From: an uncultured Prevotellaceae bacterium
GTDB lineage: Bacteria > Bacteroidota > Bacteroidia > Bacteroidales > Bacteroidaceae
Assembly: GCA_947304115.1 (NCBI GenBank)
Contig: CAMZAE010000003.1
Location: 62,001 to 126,000 of the forward strand
Reading direction: 5' to 3'
Length of the DNA stretch: 64,000 bases
Shown: piece after piece, positions 49,378 to 58,180 of the stretch
Position numbering within the stretch: position 1 is the first letter of the stretch
How the letters are laid out: the number at the start of each line of letters is the position of its first letter
Notes under the pieces: generated by a model
Database searches by the model: none
Told to the model about the DNA's origin: nothing
What the model saw: only the letters and a program-made list of their open reading frames with translations
Made by a program: the position numbers and the translations under genes

Positions 49378-49411
49378 GCATCCTCTGATTCTTCCCTTAA
49401 GGGGAGAATAC
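49378..49411. repeat. Family F palindromic repeat (intergenic copy)
   Basis: GCATCCTCTGATTCTTCCCTTAAGGGGAGAATAC. Confidence 0.6.
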
Positions 49412-49420
49412 TATAGAAAC

Positions 49421-49457
49421 AAATCGCCCCAGGCATTCATGCTTGGGGCGATTTTCT
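49421..49457 (+). terminator. Terminator after the second LRR gene
   Basis: AAATCGCCCCA ... TGGGGCGATTT followed by TCTTTT. Confidence 0.75.
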
Positions 49458-49490
49458 TTTCAACCTATCTTGCCCATTAAGCCCATAGGA

Positions 49491-49522
49491 CAAAAAAGCC
49501 CCTCTCGTTGAAGAGAGGGGCT
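49491..49522 (-). terminator. pnp terminator
   Basis: AGCCCCTCTC ... GAGAGGGGCT with AAAAAA on the + strand 5' side. Confidence 0.8.
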
Positions 49523-49537
49523 ATGTAGTAAGGCTAT

Positions 49538-51856
49538 TTATTCAGCCTCTGGAGCTGCGCCTTCTTCAGGACGGGGACGATGTTCCCAGCGCTCACCGCG
49601 CTCGGGACGCTCTCTGCGTTCTGGACGTTCGCCACGCTCGGGACGGGGACGGCGCTCTCCACGCTCACTACGCTCTCCACGCTCTGGGCGGGGACGGCGT
49701 TCGCGCTCACGCTCTACATAGCCTTCGGGCTTCTCGAGCAGGACACGGCGGCTGAGCTTGAACTTGCCGGTCTTGGGATCAATCTCCAGCAGCTTCACCT
49801 TCAGCGTGTCGCCTTCCTTGATGCCAGCCTCTTCGACGGTCTCAAGGCGCTTCCAGTCAATCTCGCTGATGTGCAGCAGGCCGTCCTTGCCAGGCATGAA
49901 CTCCACGAAGCAGCCGTAAGGCATGATGCTACGGACAACACCGTCATAGACCTCGCCAATCTCAGGAACGGCCACGATAGCCTTGATCTTGGCAATGGCA
50001 GCATCGATGCTCTCCTTGTTGGGACCGCTCACCTGAATCTTGCCAACGCCATCTTCTTCGTCGAGGGCGATGGTGGTGCCGGTCTCTTCCTGCATACCCT
50101 GGATAATCTTTCCGCCCGGGCCGATGACAGCACCGATGAATTCCTTCGGAATGATAAGCTGTTCGATGCGCGGAACGTGCGGCTTCAACTCTGGACGTGG
50201 CTTGTCGAGCGTCTTCATCATCTCTGCGAGGATGTGCTCGCGACCGGCCTTCGCCTGCATGAGTGCCTTTTCGAGAATCTCGTAGCTGAGGCCGTCGCAC
50301 TTGATGTCCATCTGTGTGGCGGTGAGGCCATTCGGTGTGCCTGTGGTCTTGAAGTCCATGTCGCCAAGGTGGTCCTCGTCGCCAAGGATATCAGAGAGCA
50401 CGGCGTACTTGTCCTCGCCCGGGTTCTTGATGAGACCCATGGCGATGCCGCTCACGGGAGCCTTGATGGGCACACCGGCATCCATGAGTGCCAAGCAGCC
50501 TGCACAGGTGCTTGCCATAGAACTGGAACCGTTGCTCTCCAGAATATCACTTACGACACGAATCGTGTAGGGGAAGTCGTCGGGCAACTGACCTTTCAGG
50601 CCGCGCCATGCCAGATGGCCGTGACCAATCTCGCGACGGCCTACGCCACGCTGTGCCTTTGCCTCGCCTGTCGAGAAGGGCGGGAAGTTGTAGTGGAGCA
50701 GGAACTTCTGGTACTCGCGGACAAGCACATCGTCGATGAGCTTCTCGTCGAGCTTCGTGCCCAGCGTACAGGTAGCCAGAGACTGCGTCTCGCCACGGGT
50801 GAAGATGGCACTTCCGTGAGGTCCTGGCAGCGGACTTGCCTCACACCAGATGGGGCGGATATCGGTGGTCTTGCGACCGTCGAGGCGAATGCCTTCGTCC
50901 AGGATGCAGCGGCGCATGGCGTCCTTCTCTACATCGTGGTAGTAACGGTCGATAAGGGTGTTCTTCTCTTCCAGTTCTGCTGCCTCCATGTCGGCGTGAG
51001 CCTCGGCATAGGCGGCCTTGAAGTCCTCGCGGATGGCCTCGAAAGCCTCTGCACGGGCGTGTTTCTCCAAACCCTGCTTGGTCACGTCGTAAGCCTTCTG
51101 ATAGCAGGCTTCGCGGACTGCCTCCTTGAGTTCGTCGTCGTTCACCTCGTGGCAGTACTCGCGCTTCACGTCCTTGCCAAGCTCCTTCTCCAGTTCCTTC
51201 TGGAGGCGGCACATGGGCTTGATGGCCTCGTGAGCGGCCTTGAGAGCTGCCAGCAGGTCGCTCTCCTGCACTTCCTTCATCTCGCCTTCCACCATCATAA
51301 TGTTCTCTTCGGTGGCACCGACCATGAGGTCCATGTCGGCTTCCTTGAGCTGCTGGAAGGTGGGGTTGATGACAAATTCGCCACCAATGCGAGCCACGCG
51401 CACCTCGGAGATGGGGCCTTCGAATGGGATATCACTGCAAGCCAGGGCTGCAGAAGCGGCAAAGCCAGCCAGAGCATCGGGCATGTCCACACCATCGGCA
51501 GAGAAGAGGATTACATTCACATAAACTTCAGCATGGTAGTTGCTGGGGAAAAGCGGACGCAGGGCGCGGTCCACAAGGCGACAAGTCAGTATCTCGTCGT
51601 CATTTGCCTTACCCTCACGCTTCGTAAAACCGCCGGGGAATCGTCCGGCTGCAAAATACTTCTCTCTGTACTCTACCTGCAAGGGCATGAAATCTGTTCC
51701 GGGAACGGCATCTTTGGCGGCGCATACAGTGGCCAGGAGCACGGTGTTGTTCATACGAACGACAACGGAACCATCGGCTTGTTTCGCCAGTTTCCCGGTC
51801 TCGATGCTGATGGTTCTTCCATCAGGCAACTCGACTGTCTTTGTAATTACGTTCAT
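49538..51856 (-). CDS. pnp: Polyribonucleotide nucleotidyltransferase
   Basis: [43 protein letters not shown]-type KH motif ([25 protein letters not shown]); S1 domain; charged RPERGER tail. Confidence 0.97.
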   Translation of the reverse strand: MNVITKTVELPDGRTISIETGKLAKQADGSVVVRMNNTVLLATVCAAKDAVPGTDFMPLQVEYREKYFAAGRFPGGFTKREGKANDDEILTCRLVDRALRPLFPSNYHAEVYVNVILFSADGVDMPDALAGFAASAALACSDIPFEGPISEVRVARIGGEFVINPTFQQLKEADMDLMVGATEENIMMVEGEMKEVQESDLLAALKAAHEAIKPMCRLQKELEKELGKDVKREYCHEVNDDELKEAVREACYQKAYDVTKQGLEKHARAEAFEAIREDFKAAYAEAHADMEAAELEEKNTLIDRYYHDVEKDAMRRCILDEGIRLDGRKTTDIRPIWCEASPLPGPHGSAIFTRGETQSLATCTLGTKLDEKLIDDVLVREYQKFLLHYNFPPFSTGEAKAQRGVGRREIGHGHLAWRGLKGQLPDDFPYTIRVVSDILESNGSSSMASTCAGCLALMDAGVPIKAPVSGIAMGLIKNPGEDKYAVLSDILGDEDHLGDMDFKTTGTPNGLTATQMDIKCDGLSYEILEKALMQAKAGREHILAEMMKTLDKPRPELKPHVPRIEQLIIPKEFIGAVIGPGGKIIQGMQEETGTTIALDEEDGVGKIQVSGPNKESIDAAIAKIKAIVAVPEIGEVYDGVVRSIMPYGCFVEFMPGKDGLLHISEIDWKRLETVEEAGIKEGDTLKVKLLEIDPKTGKFKLSRRVLLEKPEGYVERERERRPRPERGERSERGERRPRPERGERPERRERPERGERWEHRPRPEEGAAPEAE

Positions 51857-51910
51857 CTTGATTTGGTTAACTTATTGTTTCTGTTACGTCACATATGATA
51901 TAAAATCGCG

Positions 51911-51918
51911 CAAAGATA
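51911..51918 (-). promoter_or_regulatory. Bacteroidota -7 element for pnp
   Basis: TATCTTTG on the minus strand. Confidence 0.55.
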
Positions 51919-51925
51919 CGACTTT

Positions 51926-51960
51926 TAATTCATAATTCATAATTCATAATTCATAATTAT
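51926..51960. repeat. AATTCAT heptamer tandem repeat
   Basis: AATTCATAATTCATAATTCATAATTCATAATTAT. Confidence 0.9.
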
Positions 51961-52091
51961 GCACTAAATGTCGATTTTCGTGCATTTGGAGCAGATTTTG
52001 GCAGGTTCCCTGATAGCATAAATGAGCCACTTTCCCATTGTAAGACAGCCAACGCGGCACGGACAACAAATCGCCAGGCACACCGCGTTCT

Positions 52092-52159
52092 TTGCTTGTA
52101 CATGTATGAGCAATTGATTATACATGTATGAGCAATTGATTGTACACGTATAAGCAAAC
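52092..52159. repeat. Tandem/inverted TTTGCTTGTACATGTATGAGCAATTGAT repeat
   Basis: TACATGTATGAGCAATTGATT repeated, closed by TGTACACGTATAAGCAAA; related to 42031-42102. Confidence 0.85.
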
Positions 52160-52253
52160 AACAACCTTGGCGGCATGAACCAACACGACACAACATAACA
52201 AGCAAACAGACAAGTTCACCTGCCATTTCTTTCATAACTGAAATCTTTTTTGT

Positions 52254-52261
52254 ACCTTTGC
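52254..52261 (+). promoter_or_regulatory. Bacteroidota -7 element upstream of the dam remnant
   Basis: TACCTTTG. Confidence 0.5.
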
Positions 52262-52405
52262 TGCATAATTGAGAAAACGGCGAATATGAACTCTTTTCTT
52301 CCATGATTTTTCAAAGGCCGGAGATTCATTTGGAACTGACAAATAATTTAGATTGTGTTAGAACAATGTTAGATCAAATATAGAGACATTAGATCGCAAT
52401 AACCA

Positions 52406-52580
52406 ATGAAAGCTAAACCATTCATCAAGGGGGGGGCGGCAAAGGTCAGCTCATCGAACAACTGGAGGCACTGCTGCCAGCAGACTTTGATAGATGGGAG
52501 AATGTTACTTACATTGAACCATTTGTGGGAGGAGGAGCAATGCTCTTTCACACGCTCCAGAAATTCCCGTTATTCCCATA
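52406..52580 (+). pseudogene. Truncated, frameshifted Dam-type (D12 class) adenine methyltransferase
   Basis: MKAKPFIK in one frame, then after a G8 tract GGKGQLIEQLEALLPADFDRWENVTYIEPFVGGGAMLFHTLQKFPLFP* in another; the remainder is missing. Confidence 0.85.
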
Positions 52581-52598
52581 ACTCTCATTTTTTCTCAT

Positions 52599-53225
52599 AT
52601 GTCTGATAACACCCATTTCTTAGTTCCAAAAGGTGACTACAAAAACCTTATTGCCTTTCAGAAGACGGAATGCATCTACGATATTACGCTTTATTTTGTT
52701 GAACATTATCTTCCGAAAATAGGCGACCGTACCGTCGACCAGATGGTGCAGGCAGCTCGATCAGGTAAGCAGAACATCGCCGAAGGGAATGAGACGGGCA
52801 CTACATCAATGGAGGCGTGCATTAAGTTAGTGAATGTGGCAAAAGCGAGCCTGAAGGAACTGCAAGAGGATTATGAAGACTATCTTCGCAATCATGGCAA
52901 TCGGATGTGGGATGTAAACAGCCAGCAATGCCAAAATGCTCGGAAGTGGTGCAAGGAGCATTCCTCTCCAGCCGATTATGTGCGTGTTTGTCAATTGCGC
53001 GATGACATCACACTTGCTAACATTACGCTTGTATTGATTCATCAGGCAGACTTTCTGTTAAGGCGCTTGCTGGAAAAACATAAACAAGACTTCCTGGAAA
53101 ACGGCGGCATCAAAGAGCAGATGTCGGCAGCTCGCCGTAACTGGCGCGAAGAACATGGGATGGGGTATCTAAACGGGAACTATGGGAGAAACGGGAAGAA
53201 TGAGAATAATAATCCGCAAAAATAA
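52599..53225 (+). CDS. Four helix bundle (suffix-domain) protein
   Basis: QMVQAARSGKQNIAEGNETGTTSMEACIKLVNVAKASLKELQEDYEDYL; NGNYGRNGKNENN tail. Confidence 0.9.
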   Translation: MSDNTHFLVPKGDYKNLIAFQKTECIYDITLYFVEHYLPKIGDRTVDQMVQAARSGKQNIAEGNETGTTSMEACIKLVNVAKASLKELQEDYEDYLRNHGNRMWDVNSQQCQNARKWCKEHSSPADYVRVCQLRDDITLANITLVLIHQADFLLRRLLEKHKQDFLENGGIKEQMSAARRNWREEHGMGYLNGNYGRNGKNENNNPQK

Positions 53226-53612
53226 TGGACTTGCATTTCAATCAGAATTTGGCAACAGGCTATCATAGCGGTTCGCAGATTTCAAGAGTGCTGACGGAGG
53301 ACTGGATGGAGCGCAATATGTTCTGCCCCGTCTGTGGTGCTCCTGTCTTAGGACATTATGAAGCCAACAAACCTGTTGCAGACTTCTTCTGCAAAGATAG
53401 AAAGTCGAGGCTGGCTCTTGGATGTGCTGAAATGTGTAGAACGCATACCTGGCGACGAATTCAATCTTGATGAGGTTTATGCTTTTGCAGACGAACTTCA
53501 GCGGAAGTATCCCGATAATAACTTTGTTCGCGACAAAATACGTCAGCAACTTCAATATCTACGAGATAAAGGATTCGTACAATTCACTTCAAGAGGACAT
53601 TATAAAAAATAA
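53225..53612 (+). pseudogene. DpnI-like methyl-directed restriction endonuclease with central deletion and frameshift
   Basis: MDLHFNQNLATGYHSGSQISRVLTEDWMERNMFCPVCGAPVLGHYEANKPVADFFCKD resembles the DpnI N-terminus; a second frame SRGWLLDVLKCVERIPGDEFNLDEVYAFADELQRKYPDNNFVRDKIRQQLQYLRDKGFVQFTSRGHYKK* resembles its C-terminal winged helix. Confidence 0.85.
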
Positions 53613-53613
53613 A

Positions 53614-53817
53614 ATGAACGAATACATCTTTTACACAACAGAAGGCAATACCATTGCTCCAAACGAAGATTATGGCGTTGAGAACTGCCAAGTGTTAGGC
53701 TGTGCCTACGGAAACAATAAATACGAGGCCAAAGACAATCTGATGAAAGAAAATCCATGGATTAGCGAGGCCGGGTTTTGTGAATCTGAATTTATTGTTA
53801 GGCAACTTATGGTATAG
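53614..53817 (+). CDS. Small conserved-looking protein of unknown function (67 aa)
   Basis: MNEYIFYTTEGNTIAPNEDYGVENCQVLGCAYGNNKYEAKDNLMKENPWISEAGFCESEFIVRQLMV*. Confidence 0.7.
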   Translation: MNEYIFYTTEGNTIAPNEDYGVENCQVLGCAYGNNKYEAKDNLMKENPWISEAGFCESEFIVRQLMV

Positions 53818-53905
53818 AAACATATTATAAAAAGCTTATCCAAAATTACCACAAAAAGACTAACCTTTACTTACAACGTACTTTAACAAAAACAGAATAA
53901 AACAC

Positions 53906-55060
53906 ATGCATAAATACCATAAACTACTGATTATACTCATTGCGCTTGCCTTCCTTGGGGGGTGCAAGCAGCGCGACACGTTCTGCATTGAGGGCAATAT
54001 CATTGGTGCTGACTCTTGTATGCTCTACCTGGAACATTTGACACTGGGCGAAGGAAGCGTTGCCATTGACAGCGTCCGCCTGAAGGAGGACGGGGCTTTC
54101 TGTTTCAGGAAGGAGGCCGTCGATGCACCGGAGTTCTACCGGCTCCGCATTGGCAGACAGGGCATCAACCTTGCCATAGACAGTACAGAGACGGTGAAAG
54201 TGACGGCGGACATGAAGAATATGTCCTTTGGCTATGGCATAGAGGGTAGCGGCACTTGCGACACCATCCGTCTGCTCTGCCTGAAACTTGCTGATTTGGA
54301 GCAGGAAGCCCGACGTGTCTCTGCTGACCGCAACTATACTTTGCAGGAGCGGGACAGCATGATAGAGGAGCTTGTGACGCAGTACAAGACGGAGGTCAAA
54401 CTGGGCTTTATACAGAACCACTATGCTGCTGCCTACAGCTACTACGCCTGCTTCCAGACACTTGGCACAAGTCTTATCTTCAACCCGATGCAGGACAAGA
54501 GCGACATGACCTGGATGCACGCCGTAGCCAATGCGTGGAACGAGAAGTATCCGTCGAGCCAGCGCACCGAGAACCTCTGCAACATCATTCAAGAATGCCG
54601 CCGCCGTCAGGCAAAGCCGCGCGAGATTGTGCTCGACATTGATGGCGACAAGGTGCGTGAGCTGGGTATTATCGACATGACGTTCCCCGACATCAACGGA
54701 CATGAAAGGGCACTAAGCAGCCTTCGCGGACAAGTTGTTTTGCTCGATTTCACCGCATTTTCTATGGAGAAAAGTACGGAACGGACATTGCTTTTGCGCG
54801 AGCTATACGACAAGTATCACGATAAGGGATTAGAAATCTATCAAGTAAGCTTTGACGAGAGTGTACATCTCTGGAAGCAACGCTGCGAAGCCCTGCCCTG
54901 GATGAGTGTTTATTGCGAAGAGGGCTTGGAGAGTGATATGCTACAGCTCTACGACGTCAGGCACCTGCCATGTTACTTCCTAATCGACCGCAATTGCGAC
55001 CTTCAAGCACGTCAGGAAGACATCCCGAATTTAGAAAAAGCAATAGAAGAGTTGCTATAG
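53906..55060 (+). CDS. DUF4369/TlpA-like thioredoxin-fold lipoprotein without an obvious CxxC motif
   Basis: Lipobox ALAFLGGCKQ; FCIEGNIIGADSCMLYLEHL; C-terminal thioredoxin-like VVLLDFTAFS...YQVSFDE...HLPCYFLIDRN. Confidence 0.8.
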   Translation: MHKYHKLLIILIALAFLGGCKQRDTFCIEGNIIGADSCMLYLEHLTLGEGSVAIDSVRLKEDGAFCFRKEAVDAPEFYRLRIGRQGINLAIDSTETVKVTADMKNMSFGYGIEGSGTCDTIRLLCLKLADLEQEARRVSADRNYTLQERDSMIEELVTQYKTEVKLGFIQNHYAAAYSYYACFQTLGTSLIFNPMQDKSDMTWMHAVANAWNEKYPSSQRTENLCNIIQECRRRQAKPREIVLDIDGDKVRELGIIDMTFPDINGHERALSSLRGQVVLLDFTAFSMEKSTERTLLLRELYDKYHDKGLEIYQVSFDESVHLWKQRCEALPWMSVYCEEGLESDMLQLYDVRHLPCYFLIDRNCDLQARQEDIPNLEKAIEELL

Positions 55061-55103
55061 AAAAAGCTTTTTCCGCCCTCTTACTTGCGGTGAAAAAAGC
55101 CTG

Positions 55104-55595
55104 TTACGGCGTGATGCGTTCTCGGCGCTTCTCGCCGGTTTTTATGTCGATGCCATAGACATCCACATACTCGCATCTGACAGAGAATGGGGGCTTCATC
55201 TGGGCAAACAGGCGCTGAAGAATCATCTCGTGGCCATTCTGCTTGACAATGCCCACCCATTTGCCTTTGTGCTTACAGATGTGTATTGGCAAGCCCTTGT
55301 AAGCCGTCAGATGTATCACTGCTTCGTTCTTCTCAGCCTTGACGACCTTGACGCCAAACGCCATCTTCTTATCCAAGAACGACAGGGAATCTGTTCTCTG
55401 ACTCAGTTGCCAATAGGCGCGAAGTGGCTGTTTCAGGTACAGATTGCCGTCCTGCTGCAGATTGATATCGTAGCAGACATAATTGCCGTTTGTGCTGCGC
55501 CCCAGTTCGAAGACATGTTCCTTTTTCTGTTCGTCTGCCTGAACAGAAAGGCAGGACAGCGCACACATCAAGATATAGAGTAGATGGTTTTTCAT
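55104..55595 (-). CDS. Small exported protein, DUF4833-like
   Basis: Signal peptide MKNHLLYILMCALSCLSVQA; NGNYVCYDINLQQDGNLYLKQPLRAYWQL. Confidence 0.6.
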   Translation of the reverse strand: MKNHLLYILMCALSCLSVQADEQKKEHVFELGRSTNGNYVCYDINLQQDGNLYLKQPLRAYWQLSQRTDSLSFLDKKMAFGVKVVKAEKNEAVIHLTAYKGLPIHICKHKGKWVGIVKQNGHEMILQRLFAQMKPPFSVRCEYVDVYGIDIKTGEKRRERITP

Positions 55596-55615
55596 GGTAA
55601 CAGCTTTCGGTTTGA

Positions 55616-58153
55616 TTAGAAGGAGAATGTCAGGTTGAAGCGGATGCCGTTCTTCGATGTTCCCGGATGGTCGTGATAGTTGAGTCGCCGCACATAATCG
55701 ACACCAAAGAGCTTCAAGATGTTGCGGATGCCACAGGCAAATTCCATATAGGGTGTATGGGGATCCATAGCATAGGAACGGTCGTCCGGAAATCTATAAA
55801 GCATCTCGTCGTTAGGATTCAGATTGGGGTTATTCCTGTCTGTCAGTGTGCCCCAGCATCCCTTGAAAGCGACAAACTCGCGCAACTTCAGCTTCTTGAA
55901 GAGCGGTATGCGGTTGAAAATCTTTCCGTTCATGTTCCATTCCACCGACCAAAAGAGACGGCGGTCCATGAAGAACTCCATATTGTGGAGCATATTGAGG
56001 GTTCCCTCCTGCTCGACATAGGAGATACACAGGGGCGGAGTGAGGAGGAACTGGAACGGCACCTTGTTCCACTGTGCCGAAGCCTGGACACGGAAGTCCA
56101 TACGTCCCCAACTGCCCAACCACTGGCGCTTGTAGATGCTGATATCTGTCTGGTTGGTGGCGAACTGGCCGCCAAAGAGTCCCTTGAAGCCAATGGTGTG
56201 GCGGATAATGAAGTCTGGACGGTCCTTATTGAGCGGCCAACGGTCCTGCTTCGTCGTGATATAAGTCTGACCAGGGCAGAAGCGGACCTCTGCTGACCAC
56301 TCTGTAGTACGCAACTTGGTGTCCACTCTCCCGTCGTTGACATGTTTAAACTCTAAGTCGCCAGCCACCTCGTTGCTCTCCAGCTTGAAATTGGTGCTGA
56401 AGTTCAGACCGTAGTCGGTTTCCCACATGAAAGAAAGTTTCTGCATGTTGGTCCTGTAGAGCATCTTCACCGTTTCGGTCTTGATATTGACGAAAAGGTT
56501 GTCCTTGCTGTTCTGCAGGAACTTGTTGGCAGCGGATGTCATGTCGAGGGTGCTCTCGAAACTTACCTTACGGATTGGGAACTCAAATGGCGAGTATTTC
56601 TTCTTATTGAAGCAATAATCGACGACAATGCCATAGTAATTGCCGTGGGACTTCATGCCGTGTGTGTAATACCCGTCCAGGAACAAGTGTTTGTTGAAGG
56701 CACCGGTAGTCTTACCGCCGACGCGCAAGCGGAAGCCATCGTGGAAGTTAGAGGAGAACATACTGGTGACAGGACCGATATCGAACTTGCTGGGCTTGCC
56801 TGCCTTGGATGTCTCGATATAGTTCTCGAAAAGCGTCTTGACGATGAAGAGCGGGATACGCATAGCCTTGGACTTTGACATCTGGTCCATAAAGCTATTC
56901 AGCCCATCTTCCTTCTCGGAAAGTTTGACGGCACGATACTGGTCCCAGAATTCCTCGTCCTGGTTACGCGCGTCTGCCATGTGTATGACCTTCGCCTTGT
57001 TGCGGAAGAGGTTCTTCTGCAATGGCTCGAAATCATAATCGGAAAGGCGTGTGTTACGCACCACAAGCAAACTCTTTGCCAAAAGCGTCATCTCTGCCCA
57101 CATGTCGTCGGTAGTCAGCACCCAGTCATCGCTTGGCAGCTTGGTGTAAATCTGGTCGATATGCAGGGAGCTGACAAAGTTCACATCGCTCTTTGGAGGG
57201 ATGGAGAGATGGCACTTCTTGACGTGCAGCGTCGAGTCCTTCAGGATATAGATGTCGCCGTTGAAGCCGATGTCCTGCGGGTTGTTCGGGGTGAACTGCA
57301 AATGATAACAGGAGTCGCGCTCCACAAGCACCGTATCGACAATATAATATCTGTAGAAGGCTGTGGCACCGGAACCGATGGGACTCAGGAAAGGGAACTT
57401 GAGCAGGTGGACATAATTGTCGTAGATGTCCACGTCCTGAAACACCTCCTTGAGCGTTGTGTTGACAATATCGCCGGTTGCTATAAGCTGGTTCAATCCG
57501 GAACTTTGCTCGCCCTGAATGATGTCCTTCTCCGACCTCGGTTCCTTACGGAAGACATGCTTGGTGACTGTTTCGTCAAGGGAGATGGGCACAACCATCT
57601 TCCCGTTGTATGGACTCTTTTCTGCCTGCTGCGTCCACTTAACCTTGCCGACTTCTGTGCTGTCCAACTCTTTGACCTTGTAGTCGTTCAAAGCCATAGA
57701 CAGCTTCTGGTACTTTGTGTATTGATAGAAATCGTGATTATCAAGCTTGGTGTTTTTCTTCGCTGCGATAACACGCTTCATAAGTTCTACGGCCGGGTTG
57801 TCCTTCCGGACATAGCGTTTTCTCTCGGCCTTGACAACAACTTCGCCAAGCTGCTTCGTGTCGGGCTTGAGTTTGATGGTGAGCCGGCTTGGGGTGGCCT
57901 TGGTGATATTCACCTTTTCCTCCTTGTAGCCTATGCAGGTGAAGGAAAGCGTGGCACCATTGATGCGCGCGATGGAAAAGATGCCATCTATATCGGCTAT
58001 GGTGGAAGTCTTGCGCTCTTTGTACGTCACACCAGCAAGGGACAAACTATCACCGGTAGAAGCATCAATGATGACACCGGTAATCTTTTGTCCTAAGGCA
58101 TTTATTGAAAACGCCACAAGCAAGGCAATGGTTGCAAAGAGTTTTCTTGTCAT
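55616..58153 (-). CDS. DUF5686-like outer membrane protein with N-terminal carboxypeptidase-regulatory-like domain
   Basis: GVIIDASTGDSLSLAGVTYKERKTSTIADIDGIFSIARI; long barrel-like C-terminus ending GIRFNLTFSF. Confidence 0.8.
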   Translation of the reverse strand: MTRKLFATIALLVAFSINALGQKITGVIIDASTGDSLSLAGVTYKERKTSTIADIDGIFSIARINGATLSFTCIGYKEEKVNITKATPSRLTIKLKPDTKQLGEVVVKAERKRYVRKDNPAVELMKRVIAAKKNTKLDNHDFYQYTKYQKLSMALNDYKVKELDSTEVGKVKWTQQAEKSPYNGKMVVPISLDETVTKHVFRKEPRSEKDIIQGEQSSGLNQLIATGDIVNTTLKEVFQDVDIYDNYVHLLKFPFLSPIGSGATAFYRYYIVDTVLVERDSCYHLQFTPNNPQDIGFNGDIYILKDSTLHVKKCHLSIPPKSDVNFVSSLHIDQIYTKLPSDDWVLTTDDMWAEMTLLAKSLLVVRNTRLSDYDFEPLQKNLFRNKAKVIHMADARNQDEEFWDQYRAVKLSEKEDGLNSFMDQMSKSKAMRIPLFIVKTLFENYIETSKAGKPSKFDIGPVTSMFSSNFHDGFRLRVGGKTTGAFNKHLFLDGYYTHGMKSHGNYYGIVVDYCFNKKKYSPFEFPIRKVSFESTLDMTSAANKFLQNSKDNLFVNIKTETVKMLYRTNMQKLSFMWETDYGLNFSTNFKLESNEVAGDLEFKHVNDGRVDTKLRTTEWSAEVRFCPGQTYITTKQDRWPLNKDRPDFIIRHTIGFKGLFGGQFATNQTDISIYKRQWLGSWGRMDFRVQASAQWNKVPFQFLLTPPLCISYVEQEGTLNMLHNMEFFMDRRLFWSVEWNMNGKIFNRIPLFKKLKLREFVAFKGCWGTLTDRNNPNLNPNDEMLYRFPDDRSYAMDPHTPYMEFACGIRNILKLFGVDYVRRLNYHDHPGTSKNGIRFNLTFSF

Positions 58154-58180
58154 GTATTTGAGCGTATTAATCCCTAATCT

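Noticed and set aside
49580-51898. 772-aa ORF antisense to the whole of pnp
   Set aside because: pnp is unambiguous. The antisense frame is probably open because of codon bias in a conserved gene, and its protein (repeated AL.TL.TL, Leu/His/Ala-rich) shows no recognisable domain.
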